In this document: piece after piece, positions 24,236 to 33,077 of the stretch
Numbering within the stretch: position 1 is the first letter of the stretch
Layout of the letters: every line of letters begins with the position of its first letter
Source of the DNA: QHXW01 sp035297145
GTDB taxonomy: Bacteria > Acidobacteriota > Terriglobia > Bryobacterales > Bryobacteraceae
Reading direction: 5' to 3'
Assembly: GCA_035297145.1 (NCBI GenBank)
Contig: DATGZN010000004.1
Location: forward strand, 1 to 64,000
DNA: 64,000 bases
The notes under the pieces: model-generated
Databases searched by the model: none
The model's input: only the letters and a program-made list of their open reading frames with translations
Told to the model about the DNA's origin: nothing
Made by a program: the position numbers and the translations under genes

Positions 24236-25912
24236 TTACGGTGTCTTGGCGCAGCGGAAGCCGATGTTCCGATTGTGATGGCGTGCGGGAACCGTAGCGA
24301 AATCCCAGAGGTAGGCATCGCCGAATGGATCGCTGAACCCGCCGCCGCGAATCACATACCAAGGCTCGCTCGGAAGGGGAGGGGGCTTCATGGTCTTCGC
24401 ATAGTATGCGAGCTCCTTTACGCTAGGCGTGCGCGACTCATCCACCCATTCCCAAACGTTACCCAGCATATTGAGCGCGCCGCAAGGGCTGGCACCTTCC
24501 GGGTTGGTGCCTACCAGCATCACGCCGGTTTTCCTTCCTATGTTGGCCGGTGGCGGAGATCCGGGATCATCACCCCAGGGGTAGAGCCGGCCGTTGGATC
24601 CGCGAGCCGCCTTCTCCCACTCCTGCATGGTCGGCAGGCGCTTGCCAGCCCATTTAGCGAATTCCTGCGCGTCAAGAAATGCCACATCAACAATGGGATC
24701 CCTCGGCCGCTCGCCGGCCGCTCCAGGCGGCATAGGACGGCCCTTGTCTTTGCAGAACTGCGCGTACGCCTCGTTCGTGACTTCCGTCCTATCGATATAA
24801 AAGTCCGGCAGGATCAAGCTCTCCTTGTCCTTACCGAACAGAAATCGTCCCCTCCGGACGAGGACCATTTTGCCGGTAGGCGTGTCAATCACCCGTTTAA
24901 GTTCGGGCGGAGCCTCGGTCCTGGGGGCCGTTGCCACGGATACGACCGCCGGTGTGCGCGTCGCACGGATTCCGAAATACACGCCGGCCAGCACCACCAC
25001 CATCGCTGCGACAGCCGCTGGAATCAGCCACGGCTTGCGCGCGGGGGCCACAGGCTCAGCCTGCAAAACGGACTTCAGAGGACGTGTGGGCGCATCCCAA
25101 TCGTGGATGATGCCACGGATACGGGCGCACACTTCGCCGAAGCCTTGCGGGCGCTTGGCTGGATCCTTTTCGGTGCAGCGTGTGACCAGATCGATGACCG
25201 GGTCGGAAATGCCAGCCTGCCGCATGGGCTCGACATTCAGCGGCTCCTGCAGGATCTGATAGAAGATGCGCTCCACGGTGTCGCCCACAATGGGCCGCGT
25301 GCCGGTCATCAGCTCGAAGACCAGCACCCCGAACGCATACACATCCACCAGCGGCGTGATGTTCCGGCCCAGTACCTGCTCGGGCGCCATGTAATAGGGA
25401 GTTCCCATCACCACGCCGGTAGTGGTTCGCGTCGAATCCTGCGACTTCGAGATGCCGAAGTCCATCAGCTTGATGGCGCCGGCAGTGGTGACGTGCACGT
25501 TGTCCGGTTTGATGTCGCGATGGATGATGTTTTGCGAGTGGATGTGCTCGAGCGCGCGGGCGATGTCGAGCGCGATGCGCAGCTTGTTGCGCGCGTCGCC
25601 GGTGGTGCCGTTGGTGATGGCGTGCCGCAGGTCTTCGCCCTTGAGGAACTCCATCACCATGAAGGGACGGCCCTCGGCGTCTTCTCCGAAGTCGTAAATG
25701 CTGATGATGTTGTCGTGCGCGATGTTGCCTGCCAGGCGCGCTTCTTGCAGGAAACGGGACTTGATTTCCTCGTTGGCGCAACCTTCTTCGGTAAGGATCT
25801 TGACCGCCACTGTCCGGCCGATGACCGTATCGAGCGCGCGATACACACGCGCCATGCCGCCGCCTAGGAATTCCTGCAGCTCGTACTTACCGATGCGCGC
25901 CGGGAGCTGCAT
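24236..25912 (-). CDS. Membrane Ser/Thr protein kinase with FGE-like C-terminal domain
   Basis: The 558-residue protein has a Hanks kinase domain (about 10-270): glycine loop LGGGMARVYRA, VAVKI lysine, HRDIKPDN catalytic loop, DFG in LMDFGISK and the GTPYYMAPEQVLG activation end. A membrane span follows (about 292-315, IPAAVAAMVVVLAGVYFGI), then an FGE-sulfatase (C-lectin-like) domain, about 345-555, with YIDRTEVTNEAYAQFC, LPTMQEWEKAARG, YPWGDD, GNVWEWV and a final GFRCAKTP. The two catalytic cysteines of true FGE enzymes are absent, so the domain probably binds or signals rather than oxidises. The layout is that of PpkA kinases that switch on type VI secretion. It lies 6 bp downstream of tssM. 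Confidence 0.9.
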   Translation of the reverse strand: MQLPARIGKYELQEFLGGGMARVYRALDTVIGRTVAVKILTEEGCANEEIKSRFLQEARLAGNIAHDNIISIYDFGEDAEGRPFMVMEFLKGEDLRHAITNGTTGDARNKLRIALDIARALEHIHSQNIIHRDIKPDNVHVTTAGAIKLMDFGISKSQDSTRTTTGVVMGTPYYMAPEQVLGRNITPLVDVYAFGVLVFELMTGTRPIVGDTVERIFYQILQEPLNVEPMRQAGISDPVIDLVTRCTEKDPAKRPQGFGEVCARIRGIIHDWDAPTRPLKSVLQAEPVAPARKPWLIPAAVAAMVVVLAGVYFGIRATRTPAVVSVATAPRTEAPPELKRVIDTPTGKMVLVRRGRFLFGKDKESLILPDFYIDRTEVTNEAYAQFCKDKGRPMPPGAAGERPRDPIVDVAFLDAQEFAKWAGKRLPTMQEWEKAARGSNGRLYPWGDDPGSPPPANIGRKTGVMLVGTNPEGASPCGALNMLGNVWEWVDESRTPSVKELAYYAKTMKPPPLPSEPWYVIRGGGFSDPFGDAYLWDFATVPARHHNRNIGFRCAKTP

Positions 25913-25918
25913 GAGGGC

Positions 25919-28900
25919 TCAGCGCGCCACCTCGGCAACGCAGGCCCCGGAAAGGTAGCCGCGCTGGAATATGGGCGGCGCTCCGTTCATATCCAACTCA
26001 AACTGGATGGAATTTATAACACGGCCCTCCCTACCACCCCTAAGCTTCCATTCCATGCTGGTTATTGCACCTGTCGCACGCCAGTTTTCAGTGTCATAGA
26101 AAAAGGCCAACACTGCCCATGGACCTTGATACGGCGGCGAGGCGAACTCGCCACCATCCTTCATCTTTGCAGAGAGCTTCACCTCATGGACGGCGCCCGG
26201 CCACTTGAATTTTCGGGGCGTGGGAGCATTGCCTGGAAATTCGAAGGACGCGCCCTCGATGCTGAGCGTCACCGACTGCAAGTTCGGGGACGTCGGCCGG
26301 AGCGAGAATTCCAGGCTCGGGTCTGGCGAGTCGTGGTAGAGCGTAAGGGAAAAGTCTGCGGCATGCTCGAAGAAGGTGACGAAGCGAGAGTTGATAGTGA
26401 AGCCCGCGGGCGGCACAAGTCCAAAGCGATTGCCCTGCCGCGGAAGAATGTTCTTCAGATGGGCGTCGTAAAACTTCCACAACTCGCCGTCCTTAGGCTT
26501 GAAGATGTTATTCATTTCCACGAGCTCGGCGATGTCGGTCGAAGTGGGGTTGAATGGGTATTTGCGCATCAGGGCCTGATACTGGGTGCAGAAGGTCTTG
26601 CCGGCGCCATTGAGCGCGTCTCCGCCGGTCCGCCGCAACGCCTGATCCACATTGGTGATGGGGGCTTCGAGCAACTGGCGCACGGTCGCGAGTTCCGCAT
26701 CATTGCCGAACACTTGGGCCAGGTCGGTTACCTTACCCTTGGCCGACTGCTCTTGTGTCACGATCTGGGTGACGGCCGCATCGTTCGGGGCCTGATTGGC
26801 GTACGGATCAATCGCATTTTGCAGCGCGCCCAGCCCCGACAGGTACGGCTGATTGGTAGGTACCGCCAGTATGTCCGCCGGTGGTGGCACTAACGCCAGC
26901 GAGGCGTGGAACGCGTTTTCCACATCAGGCACGCCCACCGCGGTGTTCTTGGAAACCAGCGAGAACAGCTGCAACAGCGGGGATTGTGAGCTCTCGAGCA
27001 GTTTGAGCTTGTCATTCGCATCTCTCAAGTGGGCGTAGGGGAGAACCGAGCCCTTCCGGATGAATTCGCGCCAGTGCTGGATATACTCGTTCTGGTATCG
27101 CGTGCGCAGTTGGGCGATGGCCGCGGCATCCAACGTGGTAGTGCTCTGGTCACCTATCACCCAGCGCTCCGTATTGTAATAAGGTGTGGGATCTTTAAAT
27201 GCCTTCTGCATGGAGTCCCAGCCGCTCTTGGTGAACGCACCCGGTACGATTTTCGGATCGACAACGGCCAGGGCAGCCCCTGGGAACGCCTGGCGAAGGC
27301 TGACCGGATGCCCAGCTTTCTCCGCCGTATCCAGCATGTTCCGATAGACGAAATCCGAGCTGCCGAAGTGAACCAGATAGTCACGTGCGCGCAATACCGC
27401 TGTCATCTCACTGTCCGGGGAAAACGGGTTTTTGGCTTTCAACTCTTCGGAGTAGAAATCGAACTGCTTTTGTGCCACCTGCACGCGGTCCGTATCGATG
27501 TTGCGCCCAAGCAACCAACGGTCGCGCAGTGCCGGGGATAGAAACTGCTGCGTGCTCTTGTCGTGATTCGACGTAGTGATCAGGTATGCCTTGAGGGCAT
27601 CGTATGTCGGCTGGAATGCCGGGCTAGCCGGGCCGGGAGTCCGCGGAAGCTGTTGCAGACTGCTCAGGAGCGAGGTCTGCACCTGTCCAAACAGCAAGTC
27701 GTGGTAGCGGTTGAAGTAGATGCGCCACACCTCGTGATAGACCTCGTGCCCGGTGTACAAACCCCAGCGCAGGCTCCACGGCGCGCCATGAGGAGGCTCG
27801 TACTCTCTAAGGATGACGAGCTTCTGGCGCAGGGTGTCGAGCTTCTGCAAGGAATCGAGCGGCGCCACACTTGTGCCGGTCACCTCCACCGCGGGAATGT
27901 CCCTCGCGGCCTTCAAGGTTTCGGTCTCGAGGTCCTTGTTATTCACGTACGAGACAGTAAAGGCAATCGCCAGGATCAGACATAGCCCGGCTGCGCAGGC
28001 CAGTAGTACCCGCCGCAGCGTATTGGCTTGCACCGTGGCGCCGCTGGCGCCCATGGCGATTTTGTCCTCCAGCACCACGCCGCTGAGCAGGTGCGGAATG
28101 AAGCACCACTGCGGGACTCTCTTCGATCCGCGCGATGGAGCCGCCATCGGCGCTGCCGCCGGCTGTTGCATCTGGCCCATGCGGAAGAATCCCGTGGCTT
28201 CCCGTGAGGCTTCGAATCCCTGCCGCTCCTGCGACGGCGCCGCCACCACCGCGGGAGTGACTTCGTTGACGAAGATGGGGCGGACGCCGGAGAAGTAAAA
28301 GCCGCGCAGGAAAGGTCCGGTGGTGAGCTGGCTGGGTCGCGCCATGTCGACCAGAAACTGCACGATCGGACCGCGCAATTTCCGGAACTCGCGCGGAAAT
28401 TCGTAAATCCCGGCGAGGTTCGCGGCGTCGTGCTCGCGCGCCAGAAACTCCGGACGCTTATCGCAGAGCCAATAGTAAAGGTCGTTGAACGCCACGGTCA
28501 GGCGTTGCGCTTCCTGCTCGGCGTAAACCCCGGAGCTGCGTTGCGCCATGGGCAGTGTAGCCCCCACCACCTGCACGGCTTCTTCATTGCTCAAGTTGCG
28601 CACGTACTCGTTGAAGAAGGGCAGCCGGTCTGTGCGGGTGAACAGCACGTAGACGGGAAGATTGATGCCGAGCGCCTGCGACATGCCCGAGAGGCGAGCA
28701 TGCAGGTTCCGCGAGGCCATGGTCAGGGCATCCGTGGAGCCGGCGCGCACGAAGGTCTCGCAATCGAAACAGACGATGGCGGCGCGAGGCGCCTGCTGTC
28801 CCTTGCCGAAAGCAGTGGCGAGTTTGCCCGGACGCAGCCGGCTCACCAACCGCTGCCATCCGCTGTTGTCCGCCATCAACCGGCCGCCCGCTTCAGCAAA

Positions 28901-29362
28901 AATCATGCGCCGCGCAAACCACAGGTTGGCGGACCGCGTCGGCACCACCGCCGTGTCTTGAAACACCTGGCCGGCAATCAACTCGGGTTCCAATCCCGAG
29001 TGGATCATGATGCTGGTCTTGGTGCTCCCTGCTTCGCCGATCAGGAAGATCGCGGGCAGATTGCCAAGTTTTGCGCCGCCTTCAATGCGCGCAGCGGCCA
29101 GTTTGCTTTCAGCCGCGCGAATAAGCGAGTCGATCTCCTCATGCGCCTGGCCCGCCGTATCGCCGGATGCGTCACCCGCCAAACGCTTCTGCTCTTTGCG
29201 CTTGAACCAGAGAAATACACCGGCGCCGGCGATGCCGATGATTGACAGGCCGATGCGCCAGATCCACAGGTTGCTCCCTTGCAGGTGCAGCATGCCTCCG
29301 CTGAGCCAGACCAGCACCAAGTACGCCAGAAGAACCGAACCCGTCACCAGGTAGATGTTCAT
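25919..29362 (-). CDS. tssM: Type VI secretion membrane protein TssM (IcmF)
   Basis: About 1147 residues from ATG 29362, preceded by GGGGGACAT. Two N-terminal spans (MNIYLVTGSVLLAYLVLVW and a second at LWIWRIGLSIIGIAGAG), a soluble region with the Walker-A-like GEAGSTKTSIM, a third span (about 460-480, VLLACAAGLCLILAIAF), then a long periplasmic part of IcmF-related repeats. TssM with TssL forms the trans-envelope complex of the type VI machine. The canonical GxxGxGKT is degenerate here (GSTKTS), so ATP use is uncertain. It overlaps no neighbour, but tssL stops 8 bp upstream. The frame is open farther upstream, to 29671, inside tssL; the chosen start gives the expected TM at the N-terminus. 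Confidence 0.92.
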   Translation of the reverse strand: MNIYLVTGSVLLAYLVLVWLSGGMLHLQGSNLWIWRIGLSIIGIAGAGVFLWFKRKEQKRLAGDASGDTAGQAHEEIDSLIRAAESKLAAARIEGGAKLGNLPAIFLIGEAGSTKTSIMIHSGLEPELIAGQVFQDTAVVPTRSANLWFARRMIFAEAGGRLMADNSGWQRLVSRLRPGKLATAFGKGQQAPRAAIVCFDCETFVRAGSTDALTMASRNLHARLSGMSQALGINLPVYVLFTRTDRLPFFNEYVRNLSNEEAVQVVGATLPMAQRSSGVYAEQEAQRLTVAFNDLYYWLCDKRPEFLAREHDAANLAGIYEFPREFRKLRGPIVQFLVDMARPSQLTTGPFLRGFYFSGVRPIFVNEVTPAVVAAPSQERQGFEASREATGFFRMGQMQQPAAAPMAAPSRGSKRVPQWCFIPHLLSGVVLEDKIAMGASGATVQANTLRRVLLACAAGLCLILAIAFTVSYVNNKDLETETLKAARDIPAVEVTGTSVAPLDSLQKLDTLRQKLVILREYEPPHGAPWSLRWGLYTGHEVYHEVWRIYFNRYHDLLFGQVQTSLLSSLQQLPRTPGPASPAFQPTYDALKAYLITTSNHDKSTQQFLSPALRDRWLLGRNIDTDRVQVAQKQFDFYSEELKAKNPFSPDSEMTAVLRARDYLVHFGSSDFVYRNMLDTAEKAGHPVSLRQAFPGAALAVVDPKIVPGAFTKSGWDSMQKAFKDPTPYYNTERWVIGDQSTTTLDAAAIAQLRTRYQNEYIQHWREFIRKGSVLPYAHLRDANDKLKLLESSQSPLLQLFSLVSKNTAVGVPDVENAFHASLALVPPPADILAVPTNQPYLSGLGALQNAIDPYANQAPNDAAVTQIVTQEQSAKGKVTDLAQVFGNDAELATVRQLLEAPITNVDQALRRTGGDALNGAGKTFCTQYQALMRKYPFNPTSTDIAELVEMNNIFKPKDGELWKFYDAHLKNILPRQGNRFGLVPPAGFTINSRFVTFFEHAADFSLTLYHDSPDPSLEFSLRPTSPNLQSVTLSIEGASFEFPGNAPTPRKFKWPGAVHEVKLSAKMKDGGEFASPPYQGPWAVLAFFYDTENWRATGAITSMEWKLRGGREGRVINSIQFELDMNGAPPIFQRGYLSGACVAEVAR

Positions 29363-29370
29363 ATGTCCCC

Positions 29371-30075
29371 CTAGTGCCCCTGAATCGCCATTACGCGAAG
29401 ATCGGAGATACCGGATCCCAACGAACTGTTGAATATGAAAAACAGTACGACCACCAGCACGAAGCATGCGATGGCCGCGATCCCAAGATTGCGGGACCAA
29501 GGATCGCCTCCGACCTTGCGCGCCGCCTCTTGTGGCAGGCGCCAGGATGGAGAGAGATCCGGCAGGCGTCCGCGTACACGCCAGATCTTTTCCCCGGTTG
29601 CGTCCAAGATGCCGCGGAGATCGCCTTTGTTCCCGACGCTGTACCGGCCGGCAAACCCGAGGAGAATGCAAAGGTAGTAGACTTCGAGCAGGTCGGCGAG
29701 CTCCGGCGAATCGGTCTGGCCCAATAGCTTTTGCAGGTTCTGAAAGTAGACCTCTCCCGCCATATGCGTGCCAAATAGCTCCTCCTGCAGGGGCTTGCGT
29801 GGCCAGTCGGCAAACAGGGGGTTCCGCGAATTCAGAATGGATTCATCCAGAAACGCCACCACCGCGAATACGGCGAACTTGATGGTATCCGCGTTGTAGC
29901 CTCGCTTGCGCCCTTCCTGATCGGCGGCCTTCAGCGCCTCCTTCATATGAGTGCGGAAGGAGTTGGCATCCGAAACCGCTTGGCGGTTCGACCGCAGCCG
30001 AACGATAGCGGTGAGGGCCTCCTGTAGAATCAGTGCGAGGTTTTCGGTACTGCGGGCAGCTACGGACGGCGTCAT
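29371..30075 (-). CDS. tssL: Type VI secretion protein TssL (DotU family)
   Basis: About 234 residues from ATG 30075. The N-terminal cytoplasmic domain is DotU-like (NLALILQEALTAIVRLRS, KFAVFAVVAFLDESILNS, QEELFGTHMAGEVYFQNLQKLL, EVYYLCILLGFAGRY), followed by a single C-terminal span (about 202-225, IAAIACFVLVVVLFFIF), the usual tail-anchored TssL layout. There is no C-terminal OmpA/peptidoglycan domain. The frame continues upstream to 30678 but that part overlaps tssK out of frame. It precedes tssM by 8 bp and follows tssK by 20 bp. Confidence 0.9.
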   Translation of the reverse strand: MTPSVAARSTENLALILQEALTAIVRLRSNRQAVSDANSFRTHMKEALKAADQEGRKRGYNADTIKFAVFAVVAFLDESILNSRNPLFADWPRKPLQEELFGTHMAGEVYFQNLQKLLGQTDSPELADLLEVYYLCILLGFAGRYSVGNKGDLRGILDATGEKIWRVRGRLPDLSPSWRLPQEAARKVGGDPWSRNLGIAAIACFVLVVVLFFIFNSSLGSGISDLRVMAIQGH

Positions 30076-30095
30076 ATTGCGATCAAGACCCCGAG

Positions 30096-31448
30096 TTAAG
30101 ATTCGAGCACAACCAGCAGCTCTAATTCCGGATCCGGCATTTCTCCGGGAACGTAAATCCCCACGCGGCGCGTCGACACCATGTGATCCCAGCACGGGCC
30201 GGATTTGCTGATGCCGAAGTATTGGGTGTCCACGCGCGCCGAAACCGCGGGCGGCGGCACGGGCAAATGCGTCAGAGTACAACCTGGCAAGGCCCGTTTC
30301 ACCAGTTCGGGTACGAACTGCGACGAGCAGACCTTCACCAGACGCGGCGTCCCGGCGATGACCGCTGCTTCGCCAGCGGGCGAGTGCATGGCAAAGATCC
30401 ACCGCGACCGGCCCCACACCCGCTGATCGGTGACTTCGCCTTCCCAGAAGTAATCGCGCGTGCGCTTCAGCGGAATCGACAGGCAGTTGGTGGGGACGAT
30501 GGTCTCCAGATGCGTGCGAATGTGCAGATCCAGCGCTTCGAAGCACTCCGCCAGGTGCTGGTGATCGTAAAGCGGCAGCAAACGCGGGTGAGAATCGAGT
30601 GCGAACGTGCACAGTGCCCCTCCAAGCCGCGCCAGTTCCACGTACAGTTCTTCCGGGTGGCCGCGCTTGGAGAAGCAAAGATGCCGTAAGGGCGCCAGGC
30701 TCGAGTTGACTGCATGCAGCAGCCAGAAGTTGGCAATTTCGCGCGTGGAAAACTCGGCCAAAGACTTGTCCGCCGCCTTGCGAGTTCCCGTGATGGTCGA
30801 GCTCTTTTCGTCCAGGATCTCAATCAACCGGCGCAACACCATCATGAGCCGCTCGCTAGCACTGATCTGGAGGATGGGCGGGATAAAGCGCGGGTCGGGA
30901 ATGAAGTGCCCCCTGCCGTCGCGCATGATGCGCGCCACCGGCATGGCCAGCAGTTGCTCGGCCGGCTCTGTGTCCAGGAGCAGCTTCACGTTCTTTCGAC
31001 CGAGGCGGACCGGTTTCTCGTCACGGCCCGTATTCTCGTCGTGAAAAGCGCGGACCTCCGCCACGAACCGCGCGCCGTTCGCTTCCTTGCCCGATAGCGC
31101 GCAGTTGAGACCGTCGGCGTGCCGCGGAGCGATGGCCAGCAGCACCGTCAGGGTATCGCGCGTTGGAGGGAATAGTTCCGCGATGTTGCGCGCCTCCGGC
31201 AGCGGATCGCTTTCCGGCATGTTGAAGGGAAGGCCGTCAGGGAAAATGCCTCGCGCACTCACGATGGAAACAGTTCCGTTCTGGAGCGCCTCCGTATTCA
31301 GCTCCAGGCCCACCAGGCCGAACGGCTCGAACCACAGCGACGAAGTCGCAAAGTGAATGGAATCTTCGAAATACCGGCTCTGCGCTTGAAAGTGGTGAGG
31401 CCCCAGGTGCATGCCCTCAGACCACACGACGCGAGACAGAAATTTCAC
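30096..31448 (-). CDS. tssK: Type VI secretion baseplate protein TssK
   Basis: The 450-residue protein opens with the family hallmark WSEGMHLGPHHFQAQSRYFED (residues 9-29 region) and contains the TssK-type GLVGLELN and RIMRDGRGHFIPDPRFIPP segments. TssK is a trimeric adaptor that links the cytoplasmic baseplate to TssL/TssM. The length matches the family. It is the first gene of a minus-strand run tssK-tssL-tssM-kinase-MoxR. No sheath (tssB/C), tube (hcp), vgrG, clpV or other tss gene is present in this window. Promoter must lie in the 155 bp shared with the divergent repeat protein. Confidence 0.93.
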   Translation of the reverse strand: MKFLSRVVWSEGMHLGPHHFQAQSRYFEDSIHFATSSLWFEPFGLVGLELNTEALQNGTVSIVSARGIFPDGLPFNMPESDPLPEARNIAELFPPTRDTLTVLLAIAPRHADGLNCALSGKEANGARFVAEVRAFHDENTGRDEKPVRLGRKNVKLLLDTEPAEQLLAMPVARIMRDGRGHFIPDPRFIPPILQISASERLMMVLRRLIEILDEKSSTITGTRKAADKSLAEFSTREIANFWLLHAVNSSLAPLRHLCFSKRGHPEELYVELARLGGALCTFALDSHPRLLPLYDHQHLAECFEALDLHIRTHLETIVPTNCLSIPLKRTRDYFWEGEVTDQRVWGRSRWIFAMHSPAGEAAVIAGTPRLVKVCSSQFVPELVKRALPGCTLTHLPVPPPAVSARVDTQYFGISKSGPCWDHMVSTRRVGIYVPGEMPDPELELLVVLES

Positions 31449-31603
31449 AAGTCGTTACTGTAGCATAGACGCCGTCGAACGACACCTTGAAGATTAGTAA
31501 CCGCAGTTAGCAGTTAGTAGACAATCCAGCGTTGTTTGCGTAACAGCGCCAGGGTTGGACAAGGCGCGCGTGGGGGTGACATCATAGCCTAGAGGGCGGC
31601 GCT

Positions 31604-33076
31604 ATGAATCCCGAGAAAGAGAATCCGGATCCCCAGGAGCGCGAGAGACTCGAACGGGCGGGCCGGTGGAAAGTACCTGCGGCGACCCCGGGCCAGGCGG
31701 ATCTCCCCACCTTGCCGCTCAACCGGCCAAATCTTCAACCTTCTGGAACAGCGCAGGAACCCGGCGACTTCACGCGGCAATTTCAGGCGCCGATTCCACC
31801 GGCGGCAACCCTGCCGCCCTCGATGCCAAGTTCGACCGCCCAGCCGTCCCCGGCGAAGCCTGCGCAGCCAGCGCAACCGCCGGCGGGTGAATTCACGCGC
31901 ATGTTCCAGTCTCCGTTACCGCCGGGGCCGCCTGCATCGAATGCCCCGCCTTCCCCCGCCGCCATTCGCCAGCCACCCGCGGCACCGCCGCCAGCTTCCG
32001 AGCCTGGGGCATTCACGCGCATGTTTCAGTCGCCGGTCGCGCCGGCATCGCGTCCGGCTCCGCCGACTGCGCCTCCATCTACTGCTCCCCCCGGGCCGCA
32101 GAAACAGGCGCCGGGAGCATTTACGCAGATGTTTCAGTCGCCGGTGCAGGCGCCGCCGGTACCACAGGGAAAACCAGCACCTCCGCCGGCCGCGGCGCCA
32201 CCACCGGCTGCCGCGCCACCGCCCGATTCGGAACCAGGCGCCTTCACGAGGATGTTCCCCTCGCCTGTCGCGCCTCCATCATCCCCTGCTCCACCCGCAC
32301 CGCTTTCGTCTGCTCCTCCGGCATCCGGCGGGGGTGAATTCACGCGTTTTTTCGAATCGCCGATGCCCGAATCGCGCCCCGGCGGTGAACTGTTGAATCA
32401 GCCGCCAGCCGCTCCCGCCGCGCCCTCATATCGAGAGCCGGGAGCGTTTACCCAGATGTTCGGCTCGCCGACGGCTCCCGGCCGCGGTACGCCTCTTCCG
32501 CCGCAACCGGTGGTCCCGCCTCCCGCAGCACCTGTAGCGCCTCCTCCAACGCCTCCGCCATCCGGTCCGGGAGAATATACGAGGATGTTCAGCTCGCCGT
32601 CCCCGGCGCCGCCAGCTCCCGCTGCGCAGCCAGCGGCGCCGGCCGCTCCTCCTCAACAGGGCCCGGGCGAGTACACACGGATGTTTAATTCACCGCAGCA
32701 GCCTGTGCAAGCGGCACCGCCGGCCCAACCACCCGTTTACGGTATGCCCGCGCCCCCCGCCACCCCCGTTATTCCACCTGTACAAGGAGTGCCAGCTGCA
32801 CCAGGGGTCGCCATTCCTCCACCGGCGTACAGCCTTCCGGCACGGCCGGCAGCCCCAACAGCGCCGCCAGTTTACGGGATGCCCGCGCAGGCGCCTCCGG
32901 TGATTCCGCGACCACCGGTGATGCCCGCACCTCCTGCGCCACCGGTGTTGAATATGCCCGCGACCCCCGCTCCTGCGCTGGGCCAGCCCCAGTCTAATCT
33001 AATCCTTTATATAGGTTTAGGCGCAGTGTTCTTAATCGCGTTGTTCCTGGTGGTCTTCTTTGCGATGAGAGTTTGA
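31604..33076 (+). CDS. Proline-rich tail-anchored protein with nine FT(R/Q)MFxSP repeats
   Basis: The 490-residue product has no globular domain. Residues about 53-360 carry nine copies of a short motif: GDFTRQFQAP, GEFTRMFQSP, GAFTRMFQSP, GAFTQMFQSP, GAFTRMFPSP, GEFTRFFESP, GAFTQMFGSP, GEYTRMFSSP and GEYTRMFNSP, each inside Pro/Ala-rich linkers of 25-50 residues. A second repeat type (YGMPA, YSLPA, YGMPA, LNMPA) follows, then a C-terminal membrane span (about 465-488, ILYIGLGAVFLIALFLVVFF). This predicts a cytoplasmic, disordered, multivalent docking protein. The conserved Thr in each motif could be a kinase target. It is divergent from tssK (155 bp apart). I do not recognise the family. Confidence 0.78.
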   Translation: MNPEKENPDPQERERLERAGRWKVPAATPGQADLPTLPLNRPNLQPSGTAQEPGDFTRQFQAPIPPAATLPPSMPSSTAQPSPAKPAQPAQPPAGEFTRMFQSPLPPGPPASNAPPSPAAIRQPPAAPPPASEPGAFTRMFQSPVAPASRPAPPTAPPSTAPPGPQKQAPGAFTQMFQSPVQAPPVPQGKPAPPPAAAPPPAAAPPPDSEPGAFTRMFPSPVAPPSSPAPPAPLSSAPPASGGGEFTRFFESPMPESRPGGELLNQPPAAPAAPSYREPGAFTQMFGSPTAPGRGTPLPPQPVVPPPAAPVAPPPTPPPSGPGEYTRMFSSPSPAPPAPAAQPAAPAAPPQQGPGEYTRMFNSPQQPVQAAPPAQPPVYGMPAPPATPVIPPVQGVPAAPGVAIPPPAYSLPARPAAPTAPPVYGMPAQAPPVIPRPPVMPAPPAPPVLNMPATPAPALGQPQSNLILYIGLGAVFLIALFLVVFFAMRV

Positions 33077-33077
33077 G

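Noticed and set aside
24275..25867. Long open frame (530 codons) on the plus strand opposite the Ser/Thr kinase gene
   Set aside because: It has no domain signature and lies entirely antisense to a clear kinase; in GC-rich coding DNA such mirrored frames are common.
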